A stretch of DNA of 56,015 nt. Source: an uncultured Clostridium sp. (GTDB taxonomy: Bacteria; Bacillota; Clostridia; Lachnospirales; Lachnospiraceae). The notes beneath the pieces are model-generated. The model was not told the DNA's origin, made no database searches, and worked only from the letters and a program-made list of their open reading frames with translations. Position numbers and translations under genes: made by a program. The DNA lies in NCBI GenBank assembly GCA_900544905.1, contig UQXF01000006.1, positions 1-56,015 of the forward strand, written 5' to 3'. Numbering within the stretch: position 1 is the stretch's first letter; each line of letters opens with the position of its first letter. Shown piece after piece: positions 41,641 through 50,914 of this stretch.

Positions 41641-43167
41641 TTATGCTACAACCTCAAACTGCATATCCGTAATGGCAAAGCCCTTATCTCTTCCCTCTCC
41701 AAATTCCAGCACCTTCTCCGGGCTGAACACAATCTGGAATACCATGCTGCCATACTGGTCCTTCTTCTCAATGGTCAATTTGTCTATAACCAGCCCCTCT
41801 AAAAAGGTATCCTGCTTGTCCTGCATTTTCTTTAAATCGTACCTGTCCTTCTGCGCCAGATGCACCAGAAAGGAATAGACATCTCCGTTGGTATATATCT
41901 CTTTTCCGAATTTAATCTCATATATCGCCATAAGCTCCGGCAAGGTGGTCTTTCCGTGCTTCCACAGCTGTTCCAGCAATTCTGCAAACAGTCTGCCAAA
42001 GTTTCCCGCAATTCTTGTCTCTTCCACCTCATCCTCAAACACATAATCCGCATCTACCCGGCGTTTCTCCACCTTCTCGCTTACATCCCCACTGTCCATC
42101 CTGCTCTCCAGCATCCGGTCTATATTCTCCACCGCAAATGTTTTATTCAGCTTTGGCATAAACAGAGGCTGCACCAGTGCCCCTAACCGCTCCGGCTTAT
42201 CGTCATCCATGACCTTTTTTAAGGCATCGCGGAAATTAAATACCGGGCGCAGCTTTCTAAGCTTGGCTCTGGCAATCATTTCATCTGCAATGCTCTGCAG
42301 CTCAATAGTCTCCTTAATCAGCTGCCCGTGTTTAATAATCGTCCTTTTCAGCTCCGTATCCAGCTTATGGATTTCACTTAATATTGCAGTATTCGCCATA
42401 TTTGCCTTCTGAAAGGCTTTATCAATCAATGCGCGGTTCTTCTCAAACAGCTTTGACTCGTCATCAAACCACTTCGCCACGGTTTCCATGTATTCCTCGC
42501 TTGCCTTTGCCCCGGAAAACACATCATAGCTCAGTAAATCCAGAACCTCCTTCTTCTGCAGGGCAAGCTTATTCACCTCATTATTAATCCGCCTCACAAC
42601 TTCGATTCCACCGGCAAAATTTTCCGACTGAATCATTTTTTCCAGCAGCAGCTGCTGGACGGAAATATTGCTCTCCTCCTTAATCTCTTTCGTATCCAGA
42701 TAAAATTCAATTCCATCCGTGGTTACATGATAAAGCACTACGCCGTCCACAATCCGGCTGTCAATCAGCTTCACCCGGGCGGTCTTTTTCTTTTTTTCCT
42801 CCGGGTCAAAATACGGAAACGTAAATGCCCTGCCATCGTTTTTTATCTTGTCAAAAATATAGCCAATGAGCTCTTTTTCCTCCTCTGCATCCAGCTCCAG
42901 CCGGAATTCCCTTTTGAGAAGCTCCGAGAGAAAGCCCTCATACTGGTCATAGGTAATTTCACTCTCATGGAAGTTATTCTCATTGATAAAAAAACGCAGA
43001 GTAGCCATGGTAATATAACCCATATCAAGCTCCATATATTTTCCCTCTTTATACTGCGAAAATGTGGTTTCACACAGCACAAAAAAAGGATAGTATTTTT
43101 TTAAATTCAGCATCCGGTCCTTGTGTTCACTCATAATATCGTGAATCATTATGTATTTCTCAGCCAT
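41641..43167 (-). CDS. jetA: JetA-like (DUF5716-type) kleisin subunit
   Basis: 508 aa from ATG 43167 (AAGGAG 7 bases upstream). Winged-helix N-terminus (ILNLKKYYPFFVLC-like start, then GYITMATLRFFINENNFHES), helical middle with MIQSENFAGGIEVVRRINNEV, and a C-terminal wHTH with LPELMAIYEIKFGKEIYTNGD. It reads as the Wadjet JetA family found in Clostridia, corresponding to MukF/kleisin, which should bridge the heads of JetC. It is 4.6 kb upstream of jetBC with six unrelated genes in between, whereas these subunits are normally contiguous. Confidence 0.75.
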   Translation of the reverse strand: MAEKYIMIHDIMSEHKDRMLNLKKYYPFFVLCETTFSQYKEGKYMELDMGYITMATLRFFINENNFHESEITYDQYEGFLSELLKREFRLELDAEEEKELIGYIFDKIKNDGRAFTFPYFDPEEKKKKTARVKLIDSRIVDGVVLYHVTTDGIEFYLDTKEIKEESNISVQQLLLEKMIQSENFAGGIEVVRRINNEVNKLALQKKEVLDLLSYDVFSGAKASEEYMETVAKWFDDESKLFEKNRALIDKAFQKANMANTAILSEIHKLDTELKRTIIKHGQLIKETIELQSIADEMIARAKLRKLRPVFNFRDALKKVMDDDKPERLGALVQPLFMPKLNKTFAVENIDRMLESRMDSGDVSEKVEKRRVDADYVFEDEVEETRIAGNFGRLFAELLEQLWKHGKTTLPELMAIYEIKFGKEIYTNGDVYSFLVHLAQKDRYDLKKMQDKQDTFLEGLVIDKLTIEKKDQYGSMVFQIVFSPEKVLEFGEGRDKGFAITDMQFEVVA

Positions 43168-43206
43168 GCATTTACTCCTTGCCAGTTTCCGTTTCTTCTG
43201 CCTCTT

Positions 43207-43235
43207 ATCATAAAACAATTTCTCCCAAAATACAA
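43207..43235 (-). promoter_or_regulatory. jetA promoter
   Basis: TTGTAT (complement 43230-43235), 17 bases, TATGAT (complement 43207-43212), 40 bases before ATG; divergent to the murC promoter. Confidence 0.65.
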
Positions 43236-43263
43236 TCCTTTCCCATTATCCCCTGACCGCCCC

Positions 43264-43292
43264 TTGTAAAACTTTTTACCTTATATTATAAT
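43264..43292 (+). promoter_or_regulatory. murC promoter
   Basis: TTGTAA (43264-43269), 17 bases, TATAAT (43287-43292), 41 bases before ATG. Confidence 0.75.
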
Positions 43293-43333
43293 CATTCTAG
43301 CTAAACTATTTTTTATGGAAGAAGGAAAAATCT

Positions 43334-44713
43334 ATGTATCAGATTGATTTTAAAAAGCCTATTCACGTACATTTTATTGGTATCGGCGGAATCAGCATGA
43401 GCGGATTAGCCGAAATCTTATTAAAAGAAAATTTTACAATCAGCGGCTCCGATGCCAAAAGCTCCGAGATTGTGGATAAACTGATTGCAATGGGAGCCAT
43501 GGTTAATATCGGACAATGTGCCGAGAATATTACAGACGATATTGATTTAGTAGTATACACCGCAGCAGTCCATGCAGACAATCCGGAGTTTGCCGCCTGC
43601 AAAGCAAAAAATATTCCAATGCTTACAAGGGCACAGCTGCTGGGGCAGATTATGAACAACTACAAATATTCCGTAGCTGTAGCCGGCACCCACGGAAAGA
43701 CCACTACCACATCCATGCTAAGCCAGATTTTTATGGAAGCGGATACAGACCCTACCATCTCTGTTGGCGGTATTCTGGATTCCATCGGTGGAAATGTCCG
43801 GGTGGGAAATTCGGATTACTTCGTAACGGAGGCATGTGAATATACCAACAGCTTCCATGCATTTTACCCTTATATCAGTATTATCCTGAATGTGGATGCC
43901 GACCATCTGGATTTCTTCAGTGGTATTGATGAAATAATCGAAAGCTTCCACACCTTTGCCGCCAATCTCCCGGACAACGGAACCCTGGTGGTAAACGGTG
44001 ATATGGACTGCCTGTCCCGCATTACCAACGGTTTACAATGCAACATCCTCACCTTTGGCACGGCGGACACCAACAAATACTCTGCTGCCGACATTGAAGC
44101 GGATGAAAAGGGACATATGAATTACACTTTAATGGTTGATGGAATTGCACAGGAACGGATTCATTTAAACATCGGAGGACTGCATAATGTTACCAACTCT
44201 CTGGCAGCTATCGCGGTAGCGGATTTGCTGGATATTGACAGGGAGTATTCCCTCTCCGGACTGGCATGCTTTGGCGGCGCCCACAGACGGTTTGAATTAA
44301 AGGGAACCCTTGGCAATGTCACTGTCATAGATGACTATGCCCACCATCCTACCGAAATTAAGGCAACCCTTACCACTGCAAGTCATACTCCCCACAATGA
44401 GCTCTGGGTAGTATTTCAGCCACACACCTATACCCGGACAAAGGCGTTATTTGAAGAATTTGCGGACGCACTAAAGGGCTTTGACCATGTCATTGTAATT
44501 GATATTTACGCTGCAAGAGAAGCGGACACAGGTCTGGTTCATGCAAAGGATTTAGCTGAACGGATTAAACAATATGGCACAGATGCAAAATATTTCAGTT
44601 CCTTTGACGCAGTTGAAAATTATTTATTAAAAAATTGCAAAAAAAATGATTTGTTGATAACTATGGGAGCCGGAGATGTTTATTTAATTGGCGAAGAGCT
44701 GCTTGGCAAATAG
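43334..44713 (+). CDS. murC: UDP-N-acetylmuramate--L-alanine ligase
   Basis: 459 aa. Adds L-Ala to UDP-MurNAc, the first peptide step of peptidoglycan synthesis. N-terminal FIGIGGISMSG (14-24), ATP loop GTHGKTTT (118-125), NVDADHLD and DYAHHPTEI motifs are all present. GAAGGAAAAA before ATG. It ends at a strong terminator and is separate from the replication operon that follows. Confidence 0.95.
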   Translation: MYQIDFKKPIHVHFIGIGGISMSGLAEILLKENFTISGSDAKSSEIVDKLIAMGAMVNIGQCAENITDDIDLVVYTAAVHADNPEFAACKAKNIPMLTRAQLLGQIMNNYKYSVAVAGTHGKTTTTSMLSQIFMEADTDPTISVGGILDSIGGNVRVGNSDYFVTEACEYTNSFHAFYPYISIILNVDADHLDFFSGIDEIIESFHTFAANLPDNGTLVVNGDMDCLSRITNGLQCNILTFGTADTNKYSAADIEADEKGHMNYTLMVDGIAQERIHLNIGGLHNVTNSLAAIAVADLLDIDREYSLSGLACFGGAHRRFELKGTLGNVTVIDDYAHHPTEIKATLTTASHTPHNELWVVFQPHTYTRTKALFEEFADALKGFDHVIVIDIYAAREADTGLVHAKDLAERIKQYGTDAKYFSSFDAVENYLLKNCKKNDLLITMGAGDVYLIGEELLGK

Positions 44714-44721
44714 TTTTACAC

Positions 44722-44772
44722 AATATCCACAATCTATAAATTTCCACTTGACAGGATAAGATTGTGGATATT
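44722..44772 (+). terminator. murC terminator whose arms are DnaA-box-like
   Basis: A 13-bp perfect stem, AATATCCACAATC (44722-44734) and its complement (44760-44772), then TTTTATTTA. Both arms contain ATATCCACA, a one-mismatch DnaA box (44723-44731 and, reversed, 44763-44771). Confidence 0.88.
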
Positions 44773-44847
44773 TTTATTTACATAATATAAACCTGACAGT
44801 ACACGGTTTTTAATCTTGTATGCCCAGGTCAAAGTTATGTCAACTAT

Positions 44848-44874
44848 ATATCCACACTATCCACATTATCCACA
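44848..44874 (+). promoter_or_regulatory. Three head-to-tail DnaA-box-like 9-mers
   Basis: ATATCCACA, CTATCCACA and TTATCCACA follow one another without spacing. The third is a perfect DnaA box; the others have one changed base. They lie 60-90 bases upstream of a TATAAT (44934-44939) and 132 bases before the DnaD-like gene. A DnaA-responsive control site for the primosome operon is likely. No iteron-like AT-rich unwinding element or oriC gene set (dnaA, dnaN) is nearby. Confidence 0.7.
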
Positions 44875-45005
44875 TTTTTTCCTCCCGCATAGTGGGAAAC
44901 AGACGTTCTATTTTCTTTTCAAAAGCGCTGTGTTATAATTCCTATGCTTATGAAAATCCAATTCTGCCTTAAGAGGCAGAACAGGCATAAAGGGAGGAGA
45001 AACAG

Positions 45006-46127
45006 GTGGAAACAATTACAATTACAACAAAAAATCACGAAACATATTCTGCTGTTTCAAATTTCTTTATTGATTACTATATGACAGAAGCAAACGGCGA
45101 ATTTGTGAAGGTTTATCTATACCTTATCCGCCTGTTAAACAGCGGCCGTGCCATTACCATAGCAGACATTGCAGACCATTTTAACCTGACGGAAAAGGAT
45201 ATCTGCCGTGCCATCCGCTACTGGATTAAACAGGGCGTCCTGCAATTGGACTATACCCCGGATAAAGTGCTAACGGGTATTACCATTCTGCCATTGTCGC
45301 CAAAGGCTCCGGACAAAGAGGAAGCCTCTCTGTTGTCTATGCTGGGGGTGGAAGAAGAAACGGCTTCCCCGGACATCCACCCGGAAAAGGAGGAAGCTGC
45401 TGCTGAGATGGAGGCAATCAGACGTTCAAGCACCGTACCTAAGAAGAAATCCTACAAGGCAGCATTTATCGAAGAAAAGAAAAACGATGAAGATTTTGGA
45501 AATCTTCTCTATCAGACAGAAATATATTTTGCAAAGCCATTAACGCAAAGCGATATTAACACGTTATTATACATATATGAGGAATTATCCTTTTCTCCTG
45601 ATTTATTGGAATATCTGGTGGAATACTGTGTTTCCATAGGCAAAAAAAGCTGCCGGTATATCGAAGCTGTCGCCCTGGAGTGGTATAAAAACGGAATAAC
45701 GGATGTGGAGGATGCCAAGGTGGCATCTAAAAATTACAACTCCATCTATGTTACGGTACTGAAACAGCTGGGAATCCCAAGAAGAGTTCCAACCCCTGCG
45801 GAAACAGCTTATATCGATACCTGGTATAATACCTATTCTTTTAACAAGAATATTATTATAGAAGCCTGCAAACGTGCGATTGCCTCTAATCCACAGTCTG
45901 CAAACTTTAACTATGTCAACGGAATATTGGAAAACTGGTACAAGCAGAATGTGAGAAAGCTTTCTGACATCGAGGCTCTGGACAAAAAATGGGCGGAGGA
46001 AAAAAAGAAAAAAGCCACCAGCCGGAAAACAGCCATGAGTAACCAGTTTAACCAATACCAGAGCTCTACTAACCAGCAAGTGGTAAATGAATTTGAGAAC
46101 CTTTTCCTGCAGGAGACAAACCAGTAA
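45006..46127 (+). CDS. DnaD-domain primosome protein
   Basis: 373 aa from GTG 45006 with GGGAGGAG 7 bases upstream. N-terminal winged helix (YLYLIRLLNSGRAITIADIA), an acidic linker, then two DnaD-like C-terminal helical repeats (about 165-235 and 250-310) with YIEAVALEWYKNGI and NFNYVNGILENWYKQ, the YxxxIxxxW signature used for ssDNA binding. With DnaI/DnaC it loads the replicative helicase after DnaA or PriA opens DNA. 40 bases before the DnaI-like loader in one operon. Confidence 0.9.
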   Translation: METITITTKNHETYSAVSNFFIDYYMTEANGEFVKVYLYLIRLLNSGRAITIADIADHFNLTEKDICRAIRYWIKQGVLQLDYTPDKVLTGITILPLSPKAPDKEEASLLSMLGVEEETASPDIHPEKEEAAAEMEAIRRSSTVPKKKSYKAAFIEEKKNDEDFGNLLYQTEIYFAKPLTQSDINTLLYIYEELSFSPDLLEYLVEYCVSIGKKSCRYIEAVALEWYKNGITDVEDAKVASKNYNSIYVTVLKQLGIPRRVPTPAETAYIDTWYNTYSFNKNIIIEACKRAIASNPQSANFNYVNGILENWYKQNVRKLSDIEALDKKWAEEKKKKATSRKTAMSNQFNQYQSSTNQQVVNEFENLFLQETNQ

Positions 46128-46167
46128 AAACACACTTTAAAAGCATTTTAGGAGATTAGAAGCAATT

Positions 46168-47169
46168 ATGGCATTTAATGATACCCAGTACGATGAATTA
46201 ATGAACAAGTACTATAAGAACCAAATTGAAAATCGTGCAATCTCACAGAGCCGCAAGGAGGAAATCTACAAAAAGATTCCCCGTATTGCAGAAATTGACC
46301 AGACCATTGCCTCTTCTTCCATTGATGCAGTGCGAACCAAACTGAAAAGCGGCACGGATTCTACGGTTTCCATTAAAGAACGCAATCAGGCATTAATCGC
46401 CGAGAAAACAGATTTACTGAAAACCCACGGATATCCCGCAGATTATCTGAAACCGATTTATACCTGTCCCCTCTGTCAGGATACAGGACGGGTGGGCAGC
46501 CAGTATTGTACCTGCTTTAAACAGGCTGCTATTTCCCTGCTCTACAGGCAATCTACCCTGGAGCAGATTCTGGAGACCGAAAATTTCGAGCATTTTGATT
46601 TAAATTATTACCCAAAAGAAAAAGATGGTACACATCCCTATACTCCTTATGAAAATATGAGCAACATTCTGAATAAAATTAAGTCTTTTATTGAATTATT
46701 TGACAAAGATGGGGGTAATCTTTTATTCTATGGGGAGACGGGTCTTGGAAAAACTTATCTTTCCAACTGTATCGCCAAGGCATTATTGGATACCCAGCAT
46801 ACCGTCCTATACCAGACTGCTATTCATCTCTTTGAGGATGTATGCGGAGACGTCATTATGAAAAAAGGGCAGAACCCAGGCAGCCAGGAGACATATCGTT
46901 ATCTCTACAGCTGTGATTTACTGATTATTGACGACCTTGGCACAGAATTTACAAATTCCTTTGTATCTTCTGAGCTTTATGATATATTAAATACGCGGAT
47001 GCGGGAAAAGAAATCCACTGTAATATCCACCAATCTGAATCTTCAGGAATTAACGGAGCGTTATTCTGACCGGATTGCTACCCGTATATTTGCGGAATAT
47101 AAGGTTTTTAACTTCTATGGCGACAATATCCGTCTAGCCAAACGAAGGAAAGCAATACAAAAAATGTAA
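46168..47169 (+). CDS. DnaC/DnaI-type helicase loader
   Basis: 333 aa. N-terminal helicase-binding region with a zinc cluster C100-x-x-C103 ... C114-x-C116, then AAA+ ATPase with Walker A GETGLGKT (189-196) and Walker B LLIIDDLGTE. Sensor region TRIFAEYKVFNFYGDNIR. Loads DnaB helicase on ssDNA together with the DnaD-like protein. Good GGAG before the ATG. Confidence 0.92.
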   Translation: MAFNDTQYDELMNKYYKNQIENRAISQSRKEEIYKKIPRIAEIDQTIASSSIDAVRTKLKSGTDSTVSIKERNQALIAEKTDLLKTHGYPADYLKPIYTCPLCQDTGRVGSQYCTCFKQAAISLLYRQSTLEQILETENFEHFDLNYYPKEKDGTHPYTPYENMSNILNKIKSFIELFDKDGGNLLFYGETGLGKTYLSNCIAKALLDTQHTVLYQTAIHLFEDVCGDVIMKKGQNPGSQETYRYLYSCDLLIIDDLGTEFTNSFVSSELYDILNTRMREKKSTVISTNLNLQELTERYSDRIATRIFAEYKVFNFYGDNIRLAKRRKAIQKM

Positions 47170-47190
47170 ATAAATAACGGAGGAAAAACC

Positions 47191-48384
47191 ATGCCAAATG
47201 ACAGTAATTTATTATCAACCATCCCTGTAGGCCCATTAGGTATTATTGCAATGGAAAGCTGCACTTCGCTGGGTCAGCGTGTAGATTCTTATCTTTCCAA
47301 ATGGAGAACCGCAAGAAATAATGCCGAGAAATCTACCATTGCATTTAATGGCTACGAAAAGGAATCTTATCTTGTCCATTCTTCCTGCCCACGTTTTGGC
47401 TCCGGAGAAGCAAAGGGTGAGCTATTGGAGTCTGTCCGCGGAAAAGATTTATATATATTGGTGGATGTGACAAATTACAGTATTGAATATTCCTTATATG
47501 GAAGAAATTGTCCGATGTCGCCAGACGACCATTATGCGGATATTAAGCGTGTAATTGCAGCCTGCGGAGGAAAAGCCCGCAAGATTACCGTAATCATGCC
47601 TTTCCTTTACGAAAGCCGCCAGCACAAGAGAAGCAAAAGGGAATCTCTTGACTGCGCACTGTGTCTGCAGGAGCTTGTGAGCCTTGGGGTAGACAATATC
47701 ATCACCTTTGATGCACATGACCCACGGGTACAGAATGCCATTCCGCTCCATGGATTTGAAAACATTCGTCCAACCTACCAGTTCTTAAAGGCACTGCTGC
47801 TGTCCACCAATGATTTGGAGCTTTCCAAGGAACATCTGATGGTAATCAGTCCCGATGAGGGAGCCATGAACCGTGCAATTTACTTTGCCAATATTTTAGG
47901 CGTAGATGTGGGAATGTTTTATAAGAGAAGAGATTACAGCCGGGTAGTAAACGGCCGCAATCCAATTGTAGCCCATGAATTTCTCGGTGACTCCGTGGAA
48001 GGCAAGGATGTTATCATCATTGATGATATGATTGCCTCCGGAGAAAGCATGATTGATGTTGCCCGGCAATTGAAGAGCCGTCATGCAAGAAGAGTATTCT
48101 GTGTCTGTACCTTCGGTCTGTTTACCAGCGGCTTAGAAGTATTTGACAAGGCAAAAGCAGACGGACTCATTGAAAAGGTGATTACTACCAACCTTACCTA
48201 TCAGACACCGGAGCTTCTCTCAAGAGAGTGGTATATTTCAGCTGATATGAGCAAATACATTGCACTGCTGATTGACCACTTAAACCACGATGCCTCTATT
48301 TCAAAAATTTTAGACCCGACTGACCGTATTCAGGACCGTATCAATGAATACCGGGAAAAGCATACGATTCGGGAAAATTATTAA
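47191..48384 (+). CDS. prs: Ribose-phosphate pyrophosphokinase (PRPP synthetase), long form
   Basis: 397 aa; classical Prs has about 315. It has an N-terminal extension and insertions, and the conserved PRPP loop DVIIIDDMIASGESM (about 270-284) and FDAHDPRVQNAIPL (about 173). Makes PRPP from ribose 5-phosphate and ATP for nucleotide, His and Trp synthesis. Long forms are common in Lachnospiraceae and Bacteroidetes-like lineages. Follows the helicase loader by 21 bases, GGAGG before ATG, so it is likely co-transcribed. Confidence 0.9.
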   Translation: MPNDSNLLSTIPVGPLGIIAMESCTSLGQRVDSYLSKWRTARNNAEKSTIAFNGYEKESYLVHSSCPRFGSGEAKGELLESVRGKDLYILVDVTNYSIEYSLYGRNCPMSPDDHYADIKRVIAACGGKARKITVIMPFLYESRQHKRSKRESLDCALCLQELVSLGVDNIITFDAHDPRVQNAIPLHGFENIRPTYQFLKALLLSTNDLELSKEHLMVISPDEGAMNRAIYFANILGVDVGMFYKRRDYSRVVNGRNPIVAHEFLGDSVEGKDVIIIDDMIASGESMIDVARQLKSRHARRVFCVCTFGLFTSGLEVFDKAKADGLIEKVITTNLTYQTPELLSREWYISADMSKYIALLIDHLNHDASISKILDPTDRIQDRINEYREKHTIRENY

Positions 48385-48416
48385 GCAGCTTAACCATTAA
48401 CCAGCATACAAACCAA

Positions 48417-48460
48417 AGAACCGATATATATGCCGTCTGACATATATACCGGTTCTTTTT
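48417..48460 (+). terminator. Terminator after prs
   Basis: AGAACCG-a-TATATATG pairs with CATATATA-c-CGGTTCT (48417-48432/48441-48456), loop 8, followed by TTTTTA. Confidence 0.88.
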
Positions 48461-48485
48461 ATATGTTACCGTCATGGAACCTGAC

Positions 48486-50873
48486 CTAAGTGGTCGGTGT
48501 GTCCGTCGGCTCTGCAGTTGTTGCAGGTGCCTGGGTAGTCGGTGCCTCCGTCGTCGGTGCCTGAGTGGTCGGTGCCTCCGTCGTCGGTGCCTCCGTTGGA
48601 ACCTGGGTGGTTGTAGAAGGGGAATCCGTACCCGGAACCCTTGTTGTCTTCTCCGTTGTCTTTTTCTTCTTTTTCTTCTTATCCTTTTCTTCCGTTTCCT
48701 CTGAGCTGGAACGGGTGTCCTTCCAATCCTTAGTAGAACGTACCCATTCATAATCCGGGAATCCAAGGTCTTTCAAGCCCTCATGAATCGGTTCCATAAA
48801 ATCATGCCATATACGTCCCGGATAAGTAGAGCCCCACAAGCCCCTTGTAGCCTGCGGTGTATCATATCCCACCCATACACTGGTGGTATAATACGGGGTA
48901 AATGCACAGAACCATCCATCCGTATTGTTATCCGTTGTTCCTGTCTTGCCTGCACAGGACATTCCTGAAATACCAAGACCACTTGCCGTACCCCCGGTGA
49001 ACACACCCTTTAACATGGATATCATCATACGGGAAGCATTTAATTCGTATACCTCTCTTGACTTTATTTTATCATCTACAATAACATTTCCCTGTGCATC
49101 TGTAATCTTTACAATACATGTCGGTTTACGGAATTCACCATCATTTTCAATGGTGGCATATCCGGAAGCCATCTCCACGGTTGTGGCGCCATAGGTAAGA
49201 CCGCCCAGACAGGCTGCCATATTATGCCGGTCCTCAATCGTCAGATAATTAAAATTCATATTTAACAGATATTCAGCACCCACCTCCGGAGTCAGCTGAC
49301 CAAACAAACGGTACGCAACCACGTTTTTAGACGCCGCTACTGCCTGTGCAAGAGAAATCATTCCGGAATAAGTGCCTCCGGAATTCTCCGGCATATTCCC
49401 CTCCTCAAATTTCGTATCATCTACCCTTGTTGATGGTGTATAGCCTCTCTCTAACTGCGGTGTATATACAATCAACGGCTTAATCGTACTACCAGGCTGC
49501 CTTGCACTCTGATATGCACGGTTTAAGCTATATCCCTGCAGCTCATCCTGGGTACGTCCTCCCACAATCGCCACTACCCGTCCGGTAGAATTATCAATAC
49601 AGGTAGATGCACCCTGCAGATTGTAGATACCTGTTTCCGAGTTCTTCTCCTCATCAACGGAAAGGGTCTCGTCTATTGCCTGCTGTAATAATTTTTGTTT
49701 GTCCTGTTCAATTGACGTATATATCTGGTACCCACCGGTATATAGGGTTGCATAGTATTCGTCATATACTTCGCGGTAATTCTTGTTATATTCCTGCTGT
49801 TCCTCCAGTGTGTCAAATTTGTACTGGAATTTAAAGCCGGATGCCTCCATCAATGCCTCTGTAGCGCAGAAATTCGTAAAGGTTTCCACATAATCATGGC
49901 TTACCTTTTTCTCCTCTGCCAGAACAACCTTTTCTTCTAATGCCATCTGAAGCTCCAAATCATTCAGATAGCCCAAATCGTGCATATCGTTTAATATTTT
50001 ATTCCGTCTCTCTATGGTGTGGTCATAATTCGTCCTTGGGTCATAATAGGTAGGACTGTTGGGAATTGCACACAGAAATGCCACCTCCGACACAGACAAC
50101 TCGTCCAAATCCTTATCAAAATATCCCTTCGCCGCCGCTCCGATTCCATAATAGCTGTTGGAAAAGAAAATTGTGTTCAGATAATACTCCAAAATCTGCT
50201 GTTTTGTATATTTCTTTTCCAGCTCCCACGCAATAAATATTTCTTTAATTTTACGCTCATAACTGACCTCGTTTGACAGGAAAATTCCTCTCGCCAGCTG
50301 CTGGGTAATCGTACTGGCACCCTGGGTAATATTACCATTATTTTTAAATAAGATATAGGCGGCTCTTGCAATACCTTCATAGTCTACACCATTGTGCTCA
50401 TAAAAACGTCTGTCTTCTACTGACACCATGGCTTCCACAAAATATGCCGGAATCTCATCATAGGTCTTATAGTAAACCTCTTTTTCACCTGTAACCTCTC
50501 TCATTTTTTTGCCCTTGGCATCATATACGATGGAGGTTTCATCCTGACGGAATGTGCTCTCAGATGAATTGGCAACCATTTCCTTTGCATCCTCACGATA
50601 GGTTAGAATCTGCTTTCCAAATTTCTCATAGGCAATATATCCGCCAATCACACCAACCAGTACTACAATAAGCAGGAGATAGGATAAAATAATCCTTCTA
50701 ACCTTTTTGCGTTTTCTTTTCCGGTCCCTCTTTGCCTTTTTCAGCCTTGTTTTTTCCAATTCTTCCGGGGACTTTTTCTGTGTTGGTTTCTTCGTAGCGC
50801 TTTGTCCCGCTGCCTTGGCCGCCGGGCGTGACTCCCTACGCTTATCGGATGTAGACTTTTTGTTATCAGCCAT
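48486..50873 (-). CDS. Bifunctional class A penicillin-binding protein
   Basis: 795 aa. Basic Lys-rich cytosolic tail, one membrane helix (about 62-84), glycosyltransferase 51 domain with EDRRFYEHNGVDYEGI and TQGASTITQQLARG, and transpeptidase domain with the active-site STIK (in QPGSTIKPLIVY), SKN and KTG (AGKTGTTDN). Polymerises and cross-links peptidoglycan outside the membrane. The C-terminus is a run of about 12 TEAPTT/TQAPTT-like repeats, probably a flexible wall-spanning tail. GAGGG before the ATG. Gene is convergent with prs. Confidence 0.95.
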   Translation of the reverse strand: MADNKKSTSDKRRESRPAAKAAGQSATKKPTQKKSPEELEKTRLKKAKRDRKRKRKKVRRIILSYLLLIVVLVGVIGGYIAYEKFGKQILTYREDAKEMVANSSESTFRQDETSIVYDAKGKKMREVTGEKEVYYKTYDEIPAYFVEAMVSVEDRRFYEHNGVDYEGIARAAYILFKNNGNITQGASTITQQLARGIFLSNEVSYERKIKEIFIAWELEKKYTKQQILEYYLNTIFFSNSYYGIGAAAKGYFDKDLDELSVSEVAFLCAIPNSPTYYDPRTNYDHTIERRNKILNDMHDLGYLNDLELQMALEEKVVLAEEKKVSHDYVETFTNFCATEALMEASGFKFQYKFDTLEEQQEYNKNYREVYDEYYATLYTGGYQIYTSIEQDKQKLLQQAIDETLSVDEEKNSETGIYNLQGASTCIDNSTGRVVAIVGGRTQDELQGYSLNRAYQSARQPGSTIKPLIVYTPQLERGYTPSTRVDDTKFEEGNMPENSGGTYSGMISLAQAVAASKNVVAYRLFGQLTPEVGAEYLLNMNFNYLTIEDRHNMAACLGGLTYGATTVEMASGYATIENDGEFRKPTCIVKITDAQGNVIVDDKIKSREVYELNASRMMISMLKGVFTGGTASGLGISGMSCAGKTGTTDNNTDGWFCAFTPYYTTSVWVGYDTPQATRGLWGSTYPGRIWHDFMEPIHEGLKDLGFPDYEWVRSTKDWKDTRSSSEETEEKDKKKKKKKTTEKTTRVPGTDSPSTTTQVPTEAPTTEAPTTQAPTTEAPTTQAPATTAEPTDTPTT

Positions 50874-50914
50874 GCTATTCCCTCATTTCCAGCCGTATCG
50901 CTTAAGAATTTGTA

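Noticed and set aside
31719..43167. Full Wadjet JetABCD defence island
   Set aside because: No JetD-like nuclease could be found among the translated frames, and jetA is not contiguous with jetBC.
44848..44874. Chromosomal origin oriC
   Set aside because: DnaA-like boxes are present but dnaA, dnaN, rpmH and an AT-rich unwinding region are not; a regulatory site is the simpler reading.
48341..48766. Arg-rich 141-aa minus ORF
   Set aside because: Frame-shadow of the Thr-Pro repeats of the penicillin-binding protein.
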